DNA of 40,732 nucleotides, taken from assembly GCA_903917705.1 (NCBI GenBank), contig CAIXBQ010000080.1, positions 1 to 40,732 of the forward strand, read 5' to 3'. Shown here piece by piece: positions 24,029 to 34,479 of this stretch (within the stretch, counting starts at the first letter, position 1; every line of letters starts with the position of its first letter). The notes beneath the pieces are model-generated. The model saw nothing but the letters and a program-made list of their open reading frames with translations, had not been told where the DNA came from and ran no database searches. The position numbers were made by a program, and so were the translations under genes. This DNA comes from an uncultured Verrucomicrobia subdivision 3 bacterium (GTDB taxonomy: Bacteria > Verrucomicrobiota > Verrucomicrobiia > Limisphaerales > UBA11358).

Positions 24029-26472
24029 GATAATATGAGATTGGTCACGGTGGCAGCCAGTTCCGGCTGCGCCTTCAAAAACTCGCGGATGCGGCCAAAT
24101 TCATTCACCGCATCTTCACAAATCCGCCCCGCCCCCGTCAATGAGCCGGCGGCGCCGAGTTTTTCCAGGGCGCGCAACATCGGGACGAGCCGGGTCATGC
24201 CCAGCGTGGCGCTGGCCCCGGCGCCGCTGTGCGCCACACGCCGGACGTCGTCGGCTTTGCCATCGCGGATGGCCGCGGCGATCTGACCGAATTGCTTGTG
24301 CGTCTGCTTGAGATACATCTCCACCAGCTCGCGCAGATTGTCATTGTTGCCATCGGTCAAATCCCTCATGCGCTCCAAGTCTACCGGCGGTTCATCGCCG
24401 GGGTTCACCGGCGCCACCGCCGCCACCGGGGTTTTGATTTCCGGCATGATCTTGCCAGCCCAGCGATCGATCATGTCGCGCACATCTTTGGGGCGGACGG
24501 GTTTGGCCAGATAATCGTCCATGCCGGCGGCGATGCATTTTTCGCGGTCGCCCTGCATGGCGTGCGCGGTCATGGCCACGACGATGATTCGGGACTGGTA
24601 GTTTTTCTGTTCGCCGAGCATCTGGCGCTTGCGCAACAGGCGGGTGGCCTCCAGTCCGTCCATTTCTGGCATCATCACATCCATGAAAATGAAATCAAAC
24701 GGCTTGCGGTCGAGGGCCTCAAGTGCTTCGCGACCATTAGCCGCCGTTTCGGGCTGGTAGCCAATCTGCTGTAAAATGCGGACGGCGACCTTCTGATTGA
24801 TGGCATTGTCGTCCACCAGCAGAATGCGCAGCGGTAGGCGCGTGGCCATCGCCTGCTCCGCCCTGGGTGGCTCCGCCATGCGCGTGGGAATCCGTGGACT
24901 CAGCAGCGCGCGTTCCAGCGCGGCAGCCAGCAGCGCGGGCTTCACTGGCTTGGTGACAGTATGAGCGAACATTACGCGCGACTCGTCTGCGCCGTCAGTT
25001 CGTTTGCCAAGCGGTGTTAGCAGCACGATGGGCAGCATGGCCGCCGCGGGAAATTTTTGTAGTTCCGCCGCCACCGAGAAGCCGTCGGTGCCGGGCAGAT
25101 GCAAATCCACCAGCGCAATATCGAACGCCTCGCCTTTGCGGAGCAGTTCCATGACCTGCGCGGGATCTTGTACTGCCTTGGGTTGCATCCCCCAGCGGCG
25201 GCACTGTTCAAACAGCGCGTTGCGGCTGGCTGCATTGTCGTCCAGGATCAGGATCTTCAAGTCCGCCAGCCGGGGCAGGCGGGCGGTGTGCGGTGGCGGC
25301 TGGGAGGCCGGGGCCGCCGTCACGTTCAGGGTGAAATGAAAGGTCGACCCTTCGCTGGGCATGCTTTCCGCCCACATCCGGCCGCCCATCAATTCCACCA
25401 GCCGGCGGCTGATGGCCAGGCCCAGGCCAGTGCCGCCGTATTTGCGCGCGGTGGAGACATCCGCCTGTGTGAATGCCCGGAACAGCCGCGCCAGCCGGTC
25501 GGGCTGGATGCCGATGCCGGTGTCGCGCACGGTGAAATGCAGCCGTAGTGCGGTGGAGGCTTCGGCCTCGGCGGGTGGCAGCGCCAGCTTTTGCACCTTG
25601 ATAAAAATGTCGCCGCGTTCGGTGAATTTCACCGCGTTGCCGAGCAGGTTTACCAGCACCTGCCGCAGCCGTTGCGCGTCGCCTTCCACCAGTGCGGGTA
25701 TGGCATCGTCCGTCTCATAGCCGAGGTCCAGTTGCTTGTCGAGCGCCCGCGAGGCGAACAGGTCGAGCGACTCCTCGATGCAGTTGCGCAGATCAAATTC
25801 GCGGCGCTCCAGTTCCATCTTGCCGGCTTCAATCTTGGAAAAGTCGAGGATGTCGTTGATGATTTTCAGCAGTGACTCGCTGCTGTTATGGATGGTCTCC
25901 AGGTAGCCGCGCTGTTCCGCTGTCACCGGCGTTTCCATCATCAGCCCGGTCATGGCGATGACGCCGTTCATCGGCGTGCGGATTTCATGGCTCATGGCCG
26001 CGAGAAATTCTGATTTGGCCCGCGAATTGGCCTCGGCGGCGCTGCAAGCCTTGGTGAGTTCCTGCTGGCGGCGGACCAGTTCCTCCAGCCGCCGCTTCGT
26101 CTGGACGGCGCTGCGCAGCCGGGCGCGGAACAGGCTGCTCTCAAACGGCAATTGGATGAATTCATTCAGCCCCAGGTCAAACGCCCGCATCACCGGCGTG
26201 CTGTCGCCGGCGGGCGCCAGCGCGATGGTGATGAGCGGCGTTGACGCGGCGTTATGCTTGAACTGTCGCAGCAGATTCAGGCACTCGATCTCGGAGGATT
26301 TCACGTCCAACAGCACCAGGTCCGGCGGATGGTTCTGCACATGGCGCAACGCGTCGGCGTAGTTGCCGGCAAAGCTGATGTTGCCGCCATCCAACCGGAT
26401 CAGTTGCAGCAACGCATCCACCAGCCGGGTGTCGGTGCCCAGGTGCAGGACTTGATATTTCAATTGACTCAT
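24025..26472 (-). CDS. Hybrid sensor histidine kinase (REC-HisKA-HATPase-REC-REC-HPt)
   Basis: A soluble 815-residue multidomain kinase. In order: an N-terminal receiver-like domain (1-120, Asp56 in LLDVKSSE), a coiled-coil linker, HisKA with His162 in AAMSHEIRTPMNG, HATPase_c (NLLGNAVKFTERG, DTGIGIQP, GGTGLGLAIS), a receiver beginning LKILILDDNAASR, a second receiver (RILLVDDNAINQKV, FMDVMMPEMDG, YLAKPV) and a C-terminal HPt with the likely His in RRVAHSGAGAS. The first receiver lacks the usual acidic pair (it reads VLHLGTDTR) and the conserved Lys (FIQLPF), so it may not be phosphorylated. The ATG at 26472 (MSQLKYQVL) fits the domain edge better than one at 26508. It is the first gene of a four-gene operon. 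Confidence 0.93.
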   Translation of the reverse strand: MSQLKYQVLHLGTDTRLVDALLQLIRLDGGNISFAGNYADALRHVQNHPPDLVLLDVKSSEIECLNLLRQFKHNAASTPLITIALAPAGDSTPVMRAFDLGLNEFIQLPFESSLFRARLRSAVQTKRRLEELVRRQQELTKACSAAEANSRAKSEFLAAMSHEIRTPMNGVIAMTGLMMETPVTAEQRGYLETIHNSSESLLKIINDILDFSKIEAGKMELERREFDLRNCIEESLDLFASRALDKQLDLGYETDDAIPALVEGDAQRLRQVLVNLLGNAVKFTERGDIFIKVQKLALPPAEAEASTALRLHFTVRDTGIGIQPDRLARLFRAFTQADVSTARKYGGTGLGLAISRRLVELMGGRMWAESMPSEGSTFHFTLNVTAAPASQPPPHTARLPRLADLKILILDDNAASRNALFEQCRRWGMQPKAVQDPAQVMELLRKGEAFDIALVDLHLPGTDGFSVAAELQKFPAAAMLPIVLLTPLGKRTDGADESRVMFAHTVTKPVKPALLAAALERALLSPRIPTRMAEPPRAEQAMATRLPLRILLVDDNAINQKVAVRILQQIGYQPETAANGREALEALDRKPFDFIFMDVMMPEMDGLEATRLLRKRQMLGEQKNYQSRIIVVAMTAHAMQGDREKCIAAGMDDYLAKPVRPKDVRDMIDRWAGKIMPEIKTPVAAVAPVNPGDEPPVDLERMRDLTDGNNDNLRELVEMYLKQTHKQFGQIAAAIRDGKADDVRRVAHSGAGASATLGMTRLVPMLRALEKLGAAGSLTGAGRICEDAVNEFGRIREFLKAQPELAATVTNLILS

Positions 26473-26624
26473 GTATTGCGCGCCAAATGCAGGGACTGGT
26501 CGCGGCAACTTTAGATAGCAAATCTCGCGCCGACCAGCCAGACGTTTTTTGGATGTCCTGTCAAACTTGCCGGGCTGGAAAGTTGTTTTTGTTAAAATGC
26601 TGACTTTGACCTATCCTCCGCGCG

Positions 26625-27728
26625 ATGCGCCTTGGTCCGCTCCAGCTTGAATCCAACCTGTTCCTCTCGCCGCTGGCGGGCTATACCAACCTGCCGTTCC
26701 GTCTGGTCGTGCGCGAAATCGGCGGCGTGGGTCTCTGTACTACCGATCTCGTCAACGCCCGCTCGCTTTTGGAAAAACGCGCCAAAGCGTTCAAGTTGGT
26801 CGAAACCCGCCCGGCGGATTCGCCGCTGGCGGTGCAACTGTTCGGCTCCGTGCCGGAGGAAATGCGCGATGCCGCGCTGGTCGTGGAGGCGCGCGGCGCG
26901 GCGGCGATTGACATCAACATGGGCTGCCCGGTCCGCAAGGTTTGCAATGTTGGCGGCGGCTCCGCAATGATGACGGCGCTCGACCAGACCGCCGCGCTCG
27001 TCAAAGGCATGGTCGCCGCCGTGAAGATCCCGGTGACGGCGAAAATGCGGCTCGGTTGGGACGACGATAATTTGACCGCGCCTGATTTGGCCCGCGCGTT
27101 GGAAGACGTCGGCGTGGCGGCCATTTTTGTCCATGGCCGGACGCGGGAGCAGGGTTTTGGCGGCACGGTGAACCTTGCCGGTATCCGTCAGGTCGTGGCG
27201 GCGGTGAAAACCCTTCCCGTCATCGGCAACGGGGACGTCGTGACGCCGCAGGCGGCCAGGAAGATGCTGGATGAAACTGGTTGCGCCGGCGTGAGTATCG
27301 GCCGTGGCGCTTTTTATGATCCATGGATTTTTAAGCGGACGGCTGAGTTTGTCCGGACCGGGGACCTCCCTCCGGAACCTTCTTTTTCCGAGCGGGTGCG
27401 CGTGCTGGGCCGGCATTTTGATCTGATGATGGAGGTGTTTGGCGAGGAATTGGGCTGCCGGATGTTCCGCAAGATTGCCCCGTGGTATGCCAAGCGGTTC
27501 GGCCCCTGCCACGAGTTCAATAAACATGTGGTACACGTTACCACCAGGGAACAGTTCCAGGTGGTGCTGGAAAATTATTTGGGCTGGCGGCGGCAATTCC
27601 TTGACGAACACGGCGAACTGCTGCCGCGATTCCAGCCTGCCCCTTTGGTGGCTTCATTCATGCGCGAATCCTCCGCCCCCCCGCTCCCGCACATTCCGGT
27701 TCCCAAGGGGCCGGTGGAGGTTTGGTGA
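26625..27728 (+). CDS. dusB: tRNA-dihydrouridine synthase, DusB-like
   Basis: A 367-residue FMN-dependent enzyme that reduces uridines in the D-loop of tRNA with NADPH. Family marks are LSPLAGYTNLPFR at the FMN site, LVNARSLL, VQLFGSVPEEM, DINMGCPVRKV with catalytic Cys101, AKMRLGWDDD, FVHGRTREQGFGG and GNGDVVTPQAA, then SIGRGAFYDPWIF. The C-terminal tRNA-binding helical part is present. Dus subfamily assignment by eye is uncertain, with DusB the commonest bacterial type. The last 40 residues are Pro-rich and longer than usual. It diverges from the hybrid kinase gene across a 152-bp gap that must contain both promoters. Confidence 0.92.
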   Translation: MRLGPLQLESNLFLSPLAGYTNLPFRLVVREIGGVGLCTTDLVNARSLLEKRAKAFKLVETRPADSPLAVQLFGSVPEEMRDAALVVEARGAAAIDINMGCPVRKVCNVGGGSAMMTALDQTAALVKGMVAAVKIPVTAKMRLGWDDDNLTAPDLARALEDVGVAAIFVHGRTREQGFGGTVNLAGIRQVVAAVKTLPVIGNGDVVTPQAARKMLDETGCAGVSIGRGAFYDPWIFKRTAEFVRTGDLPPEPSFSERVRVLGRHFDLMMEVFGEELGCRMFRKIAPWYAKRFGPCHEFNKHVVHVTTREQFQVVLENYLGWRRQFLDEHGELLPRFQPAPLVASFMRESSAPPLPHIPVPKGPVEVW

Positions 27729-27831
27729 CCCGCCTGATTTCCGGAATTGTCAGCCTCATATTATTGACTTATCTTTGATAGAAGATGATTGAAACCTTTC
27801 TGGCGGCATAATCCTCTCTCTTTGTTGCCAG

Positions 27832-28572
27832 ATGGCAAAATTGGTATATTTTCCGCCCGCACCGATGGAGATTAAAATTCAAGCTTACGGCGCCTGTATG
27901 ATTGGCGGCTTCCCCCATCCGCCTGAAGCTTCATGTTTTCATCTTGCGCTGGCGCGGCTGAATTCGCAGACCGCTCATCAACTCATCACTACGATCTTCA
28001 CGCTGGGCGGTTTCCCGGTCACGCGCGCCGCCAAACATCTGACCGCCCGTTGCCTCGCCGCCAGGCCGGATATCGTGGTGCTGCAATTTGGCTCCAGCGA
28101 CCTGATTGTGCCGGTCCGCCGGAAGAAGCATGGCCGGCAGGTTTCTTCGGTGGATAGAAAAGTCAGTTTGGCCGGCGCGGATGCCGTTCACCGTCTCAAA
28201 TGGCGTCTACAGGGATTCGTTGGCGATGCTTTGGGACTGTCGTCGGTGACCCCGCCGGAAATCTATCTGGAAACCATGGCCCAGATGATCCGGGCCATTG
28301 CCGACCAGGGGGCGGTTCCCGTTGTGTTGTCCCCGTTCGTTTTCGGTGGGCAACGCTCGGACCGCCTCGCCCGCAAGTGTGTTGCCAGTTTGCAGCCCGT
28401 GGTGGCCGCTATGCCTGCGGCACGTTACGTGAATGTCTATGCCGCCCTGGACCGGCATCCCCGCCGCCTGATGCTGCTGGGTGATGGAACACATCTGTCG
28501 GTGCAAGGTCAGGCGGTGGCCGGCGAATGCCTGGCGGCGGTCCTGGCCCCAATCATCCGGGAAAGAAAATAG
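27832..28572 (+). CDS. SGNH-hydrolase-like protein with altered nucleophile motif
   Basis: A protein of 246 residues, or 235 if it starts at the ATG at 27865 (MEIKIQAYG), which fits the fold better. The pattern VVLQFGSSDLI followed by LLGDGTHLSVQG resembles blocks III and V of SGNH/GDSL esterases, with an Asp-x-x-His pair. The first block normally reads GDS; here it is YGACMIGGFP, with Cys at the nucleophile position, and block III has Ser in place of the usual Asn. It may be a cysteine-using variant, a non-catalytic relative or a wrong assignment. No signal peptide is seen. It lies 103 bp downstream of the dus gene and converges on the peptidase gene 20 bp away. Confidence 0.7.
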   Translation: MAKLVYFPPAPMEIKIQAYGACMIGGFPHPPEASCFHLALARLNSQTAHQLITTIFTLGGFPVTRAAKHLTARCLAARPDIVVLQFGSSDLIVPVRRKKHGRQVSSVDRKVSLAGADAVHRLKWRLQGFVGDALGLSSVTPPEIYLETMAQMIRAIADQGAVPVVLSPFVFGGQRSDRLARKCVASLQPVVAAMPAARYVNVYAALDRHPRRLMLLGDGTHLSVQGQAVAGECLAAVLAPIIRERK

Positions 28573-28592
28573 CTTTCGGGCTGGACCGGCCG

Positions 28593-29663
28593 TTAAATCT
28601 TTACCTTGAACTGTTCGTCTTTTTTCAGCGATTGCACGAACGCCGCCATTAACTGCGGGATCATTTCCAGATCCTTCAGGCTCACCACCTCCACCGGCGA
28701 GTGCATATAGCGGTCCGGCAGGCTGATCAGCGCGCTGGCAATGCCGCCGCGCGTCCAGAAGATCACATCCGTGTCCGTGCCGCTGGTGGAGGACATGGCC
28801 TCATGCTGCAGCGGAATCTTTTTCTTCGCCGCCACCTCTTCCAGTCGCGCCACGATGTCGGGATGATTGCAGCCGCCATGCGTGATGGCCGGACCCTTGC
28901 CGACATTGATGTCGCCGTGCTGAGCCTTGTTCACGGTCGGATAATCCGTCGCGTGCGTCACATCCACCACCAGCGCGATGTCCGGTTTGAGCGAATACGC
29001 GATCTGCCGGGCGCCCAGCAGCCCCACTTCCTCCTGTACGTTCGAGACCGCGCAAACCTCCGTGTTCAGTTTAACCTTGGATTCCTTGAGCAGGCGTAGC
29101 GTCTCTGCCACGGCGAACGTGCCGATCCGGTTGTCAAACGCCCGTCCCACCGCCAGATCGCCGCGCAAAATGTCAAATTCATCCGCCAGCGTAATCGGGT
29201 CGCCCACGCGGACAAATTTCTCCGCCTCCTTGCGGCTGCCCACGCCGATGTCAATGAACAGGTCATGGATCTTGGGCGGCTTGGGATCACCCTCCTGCTT
29301 GGTAAGGTGCGGCGCGACGTTGCCGACCACGCCCTTGACCGCGCCGCCCCGCGTATGGATGACGATGCGCTGCGCCTTGGTGATGGCCGCGTCAATGCCG
29401 CCCATCTTGCGGACGTAAATGAAACCGTGATCATCGATGAAATTCACCGCCATTGCGATTTCATCTGCGTGCGCGGCGAGCATGATGCGCGGGCCGCCGC
29501 CTTTGTTCAGTACCGCCACGCAATTGCCATAGGCGTCGGAGAAGGTTTCGTCGGCGAACTGGCCGGCATAATCCAGCCAGACGCGCTGGCCGCGTGTTTC
29601 GTGGCCGACTGGACTGGGGGTGTTCACCAGGGTGCGCAGAAAGTTGAGTGATGTATCGAGCAT
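28593..29663 (-). CDS. M42-family metallo-aminopeptidase
   Basis: A 356-residue cytoplasmic peptidase of the M42 group (glutamyl aminopeptidase/FrvX/tetrahedral TET type), which trims peptides and forms dodecamers in characterised members. Metal ligands and catalytic residues are visible in order: His in AAHADEIAM, Asp in AVGRAFDNRIG, the Glu pair in VQEEVGLLG, Asp in VVDVTHA and His in DRYMHSPVEVV. The start MLDTSLNFLRTLVNTPSPVG is typical. M42 proteins were once misnamed cellulases or endoglucanases. The gene stands alone, convergent with the SGNH-like gene and divergent from the amidohydrolase gene. Confidence 0.95.
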   Translation of the reverse strand: MLDTSLNFLRTLVNTPSPVGHETRGQRVWLDYAGQFADETFSDAYGNCVAVLNKGGGPRIMLAAHADEIAMAVNFIDDHGFIYVRKMGGIDAAITKAQRIVIHTRGGAVKGVVGNVAPHLTKQEGDPKPPKIHDLFIDIGVGSRKEAEKFVRVGDPITLADEFDILRGDLAVGRAFDNRIGTFAVAETLRLLKESKVKLNTEVCAVSNVQEEVGLLGARQIAYSLKPDIALVVDVTHATDYPTVNKAQHGDINVGKGPAITHGGCNHPDIVARLEEVAAKKKIPLQHEAMSSTSGTDTDVIFWTRGGIASALISLPDRYMHSPVEVVSLKDLEMIPQLMAAFVQSLKKDEQFKVKI

Positions 29664-29801
29664 GGCCGCAGCCTAATCCGCGCTGCCAAAAACCGAAAGG
29701 CTAAACTGGATGGAGTTCGAAGCTTCGGCATTGTTTCCTTCGATGCCGGTCGCAACTTTATCAATTCAGGTTCGATTCGGAATTTCCGGTAACGTCACGG
29801 C

Positions 29802-30908
29802 ATGAACAGAACCGGGTTGAATTGCTCGCCCAGCGCGCGTCAGCGCAAATTTCTGCTTGCCGGACTGCTCGCTGTCGGTTTTGGCTGGGCTTGCCTGCCG
29901 GCGCGGCCGTTCCGCCCGGTGGAGCCTGTGCCTGCGGGCATCGTGGATATGCACTGTCACCTCGCCGGCCTCGGCGCGGGCGGGAGCGGTTGCTGGGTTT
30001 CGCCCCGGATGCTGAACAACTGGCGCTTTGATATTTACCTGCGCAGCTTCAGTGTGACGAAAAAGGATGTTTTGCAAAAAGGTGACTTCCTCATCGGCGA
30101 CAAAATTTCTGAATCGCTCGCGCACAGCCGGTTTGTCAGCAAGGCCGTCATCCTCGCGCTCGACGGCGTAGTGGACGGGCAGGGGAACCTCGACACCAAT
30201 CGCACCGAGGTCTATGTGCCGGATGAATTCGTGGCCGCCGTCTGCGCGCGGCACACGAATCTGCTGTTCGGCGCGTCGGTGAATCCTTATCGCCCCGACG
30301 CGCTCGCGCGGCTGGAGTGGGCCAAGGCGCATGGCGCGGTGCTGGTGAAGTGGATTCCGCCGATCATGGCCATCCAGCCCGACGATCCGCAGTTGGTTCC
30401 GTTCTACAAAAAAATGGCGGAGCTGAATCTGCCGCTACTGTGTCACACGGGCGAGGAGAAATCCTTCTCCCGTGCCGCCGATGCGCTGGGTGATCCGGCG
30501 AAGCTGCGGCTGCCGTTGAGCCTGGGCGTGAAGGTCGTCGCGGCGCACATCGCCTCCGGCGGAACTTACCACGGCGAGCGCGGGTCGGACCGGCTGGCGG
30601 AATTAATGCGCGAATATCCCAATCTGTTCACGGATATCTCCGCGCTGACGAACGTCAACAAGCCCGGCTGTCTGAAGGAGGCGCTGACGAAACCGGCGTT
30701 TGCCGGCCGGCTGGTGTATGGCACGGATTATCCGCTCATCAACACGGCGCTGGAATCGCCGTGGTATTCGTGGCACCTGTCGCTGCGGCAGAAATGGGAG
30801 ATTTGGCGGACGAAAAACGTGTGGGATCGCGACGTGCTGACGAAGCATGATCTGGGCGTGCCGGCGGAAACCTTTGCGCGCCCGGCGGAGTTGTTTAACC
30901 GGTCATAA
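29802..30908 (+). CDS. Exported amidohydrolase-family protein
   Basis: A 368-residue metal-dependent hydrolase of the Amidohydro_2 type, with an N-terminal hydrophobic segment (about 17-33), so it is probably exported or membrane-anchored. Ligand motifs of the TIM-barrel family are seen: VDMHCHLAG, a Lys in AVLVKWIPPIMA, LLCHTGEE, KVVAAHIASGG and the metal Asp in VYGTDYPLI. These suggest hydrolysis or decarboxylation of a cyclic or amide compound; the substrate is unknown. Export is less common for this family and would point to a periplasmic role. The LysM gene follows after 139 bp. Confidence 0.87.
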   Translation: MNRTGLNCSPSARQRKFLLAGLLAVGFGWACLPARPFRPVEPVPAGIVDMHCHLAGLGAGGSGCWVSPRMLNNWRFDIYLRSFSVTKKDVLQKGDFLIGDKISESLAHSRFVSKAVILALDGVVDGQGNLDTNRTEVYVPDEFVAAVCARHTNLLFGASVNPYRPDALARLEWAKAHGAVLVKWIPPIMAIQPDDPQLVPFYKKMAELNLPLLCHTGEEKSFSRAADALGDPAKLRLPLSLGVKVVAAHIASGGTYHGERGSDRLAELMREYPNLFTDISALTNVNKPGCLKEALTKPAFAGRLVYGTDYPLINTALESPWYSWHLSLRQKWEIWRTKNVWDRDVLTKHDLGVPAETFARPAELFNRS

Positions 30909-31047
30909 TCCTGATCATCATCGTATTCCTGATCGGTTTCTGTGGCGGATTGTGATTAAAGATTGCGATCAGAAAAAATCGGTCGGCAACTTTAAGTTGT
31001 ATTTACTATCGCACTGGCTAGTGTGGAAACACATTTCCAAACCTGCC

Positions 31048-31731
31048 ATGATAAGGATTTTCTTTGTCGCCCTGCTGTTGAACCTCGCGCTGACCATGCG
31101 CGCTTGGTCGGCGGCGGCCAAAAAAGTTACGCCCATCCCGACTCGGAGCATGGTTGATCCCGCGCGTCCGGAGTTTGCGGGGATGGAACTGGATATGATG
31201 GGCTATCCAACCAATGCCGCAATCGCCCAATCCATCGGCCAAGCGGATGCTCGGCGTGACATCACCAACGGCATGCTGGCCATAAAAACCTTTGGGTTGC
31301 CGGCACCCGAGTCGGGGAAATATGACGAATTGCTCAAACAGCGCTGCCATGTTGGCGTTGAAGGACTGGCGGGATGTTGTGTGACCGAAAGCTTGATAAA
31401 ATATGCTCAGGGTTATAGCGAAGTTGCCGATGCCTACATCATGCAGAAATACGGCACGAACATTTTTGACGAGCTGTGGAGCGTGGCGCAAGGGAAACAC
31501 CACGAGACTATCCTCCAGCATCCGGCCGCGTTTCGCACGCCGTCCCGCACTTACACGGTGCAAGCTGGCGACACGTTCACAAAGATCGCCCGCAAAGAAG
31601 GTGTTACGCTCAAGCAATTGCAGGATGCCAATCCCGGCCTGGCTCCGGCCAAACTCAAAATCGGACAGAAAATCGCGGTCGCGTTCGATAAGACGAACCG
31701 CGTCCCCAAATCGTTGCCAGCGGCGAATTGA
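31048..31731 (+). CDS. Exported LysM-domain protein
   Basis: A 227-residue exported protein: signal peptide MIRIFFVALLLNLALTMRAWSA, a unique middle region (about 25-160), and a C-terminal LysM domain (about 170-215; YTVQAGDTFTKIARKEGV, then LKQLQDANPGLAPAKLKIGQ) that should bind peptidoglycan or chitin-like glycans. The middle part has a Cys-rich stretch, RCHVGVEGLAGCCV, which I do not recognise. The frame extends upstream to 30847, but those residues overlap the amidohydrolase gene and lack a signal; the ATG at 31048 opens a proper signal peptide. A terminator follows at 31783. Confidence 0.82.
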   Translation: MIRIFFVALLLNLALTMRAWSAAAKKVTPIPTRSMVDPARPEFAGMELDMMGYPTNAAIAQSIGQADARRDITNGMLAIKTFGLPAPESGKYDELLKQRCHVGVEGLAGCCVTESLIKYAQGYSEVADAYIMQKYGTNIFDELWSVAQGKHHETILQHPAAFRTPSRTYTVQAGDTFTKIARKEGVTLKQLQDANPGLAPAKLKIGQKIAVAFDKTNRVPKSLPAAN

Positions 31732-33114
<1,383 letters not shown>

Positions 33115-33138
33115 GCCGCAAGTTTGCGGTCGAATTCA

Positions 33139-33876
33139 ATGAGCACCGCCGCCACCAGTTTGAGTGCCGAAGCCGTCGCGAATCTCCCGCGCCACGTCGC
33201 CGTCATCATGGATGGGAACGGGCGCTGGGCGAAGTCGCGGCACCTGCCGCGCATTGAGGGGCACCGGCGCGGTGCGGATTCGGCGCGCGAAATCATCCGC
33301 ACGGCGGGCGAACTCGGCATCAAGTATCTCACGCTCTACGCCTTTTCGGCGGAGAACTGGAATCGCCCCAAGGACGAGGTGGACGCGCTGATGAAATATC
33401 TCGTCCACTATCTCAAAAGCGAGACGAAAGACCTGAACAAAAACAATGTCCGGCTGGAAGTCATCGGCCAGATTCACCGGCTGCCGGACAACGTGCAGGA
33501 GCATCTGGCCAAATCCATCGCCGCGCTTTCCAAAAACAACGGCTTGACGCTCATCATGGCGTTGAGCTACGGCAGCCGCATCGAAATTGTGGACGCCGCG
33601 CGTCAGATCGCGGAAAAGGTGAAATCTGGAATGCTCGATCCCGCCGACATCACGGAGAAAGTCATCTCCGATCATCTCTGGACCCGCAATGTGCCGGATC
33701 CGGATCTGCTCATTCGCACCAGTGGAGAAATGCGCGTCAGCAATTTTCTGTTGTGGCAGATCAGTTACGCCGAACTCGTCATCACGCCGACATTGTGGCC
33801 GGATTTTAAAAAACCGCAGTTTTTCGCCGCGCTGGAGGAATACGCGAAACGGAATCGCCGGTTTGGCGGGGTTTGA
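33139..33876 (+). CDS. uppS: Isoprenyl transferase (undecaprenyl diphosphate synthase)
   Basis: A 245-residue cis-prenyltransferase that builds undecaprenyl diphosphate from farnesyl and isopentenyl diphosphates, the lipid carrier for peptidoglycan and O-antigen. Motifs are HVAVIMDGNGRWAKSR with catalytic Asp25, GHRRGADSAREII, YLTLYAFSAENWNRP, IMALSYGSRIEIVDA, and DPDLLIRTSGEMRVSNFLLW leading to YAELVITPTLWPDF. The ATG at 33139 is preferred to an in-frame TTG at 33124. The C-terminal sequence FAALEEYAKRNRRFGGV is normal. It is followed directly by a decayed esterase fragment. Confidence 0.97.
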   Translation: MSTAATSLSAEAVANLPRHVAVIMDGNGRWAKSRHLPRIEGHRRGADSAREIIRTAGELGIKYLTLYAFSAENWNRPKDEVDALMKYLVHYLKSETKDLNKNNVRLEVIGQIHRLPDNVQEHLAKSIAALSKNNGLTLIMALSYGSRIEIVDAARQIAEKVKSGMLDPADITEKVISDHLWTRNVPDPDLLIRTSGEMRVSNFLLWQISYAELVITPTLWPDFKKPQFFAALEEYAKRNRRFGGV

Positions 33877-33893
33877 GGCCGGTGAATCGGCGT

Positions 33894-34297
33894 GGACGGC
33901 AATTCCGTCAGCCGGGCCGGGTTCGGATGATCCTGCTCATGCCATTCTGCCGGCGGCTTTGGTGCTGCTGAATCCCGTGACGGACACGAAAGACGGCGGT
34001 TATGGCGGGACGAAACGTTTTGGCGGAGACGCCGAGCGGTCGCGGTCCTGTTCCGTGCCGGACCGGATGACGGCGAAGATGTCGCCGGCTATAATCTTTT
34101 ATGCGACGGCCGACCAGACTGTGCCTTATGCCAGCTCTGTTGCGTTTAAGGACAAGTTCGTAAGAGGCAGCAATCATGGCGAAGCCGGCAGGGCGGCGGA
34201 TGTGAAAACTCGCGAAGCGGTCGTGGTTTTCTTGCCGGTCTGGGGCTGGTGGACGGCGGAACCTCCCGCGCTCCGAAATGAATTGATTGTGGGTTAA
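33894..34297 (+). pseudogene. Remnant of an alpha/beta-hydrolase (acetylesterase-like) gene, C-terminal part
   Basis: Read in the frame containing 33896, the stretch just after uppS shows the C-terminal core of a secreted esterase of the BD-FAE/acetyl-xylan-esterase-like group: LPAALVLLNPVTDTK, GGYGGTKRFGGDAERS, then MSPAIIFYATADQTVPYASS (Asp of the triad) and VAFKDKFVRGSNHGE. The N-terminal half with the nucleophile Ser is missing, there is no start of its own, and beyond about 34185 the similarity dissolves and the usual catalytic His region is absent. The frame stays open back into uppS only by chance overlap. It is probably a deletion relic; a close intact homolog should exist in related genomes. 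Confidence 0.72.
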
Positions 34298-34479
34298 CCG
34301 CTCATAGCCTGAGCTATTAGAGCGTTTGAGGAAATGGTGTCGCCGTTCGGAGTCGGGATTTTTGGGTTTTGGCGGGGCATTGGCGCAGGACTTGGGGAGT
34401 CAAACCGGGCCGATACGAAGCCAAAACAAAAAGACCGCCCTCATTTTGGCCCCAGCCGGACGGCTGCAGTATTTATAAA

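Noticed and set aside
26567-26598. TTGCCG and TAAAAT as a promoter for the dus gene
   Set aside because: The spacing of about 20 bp is too long for a confident sigma-70-type call.
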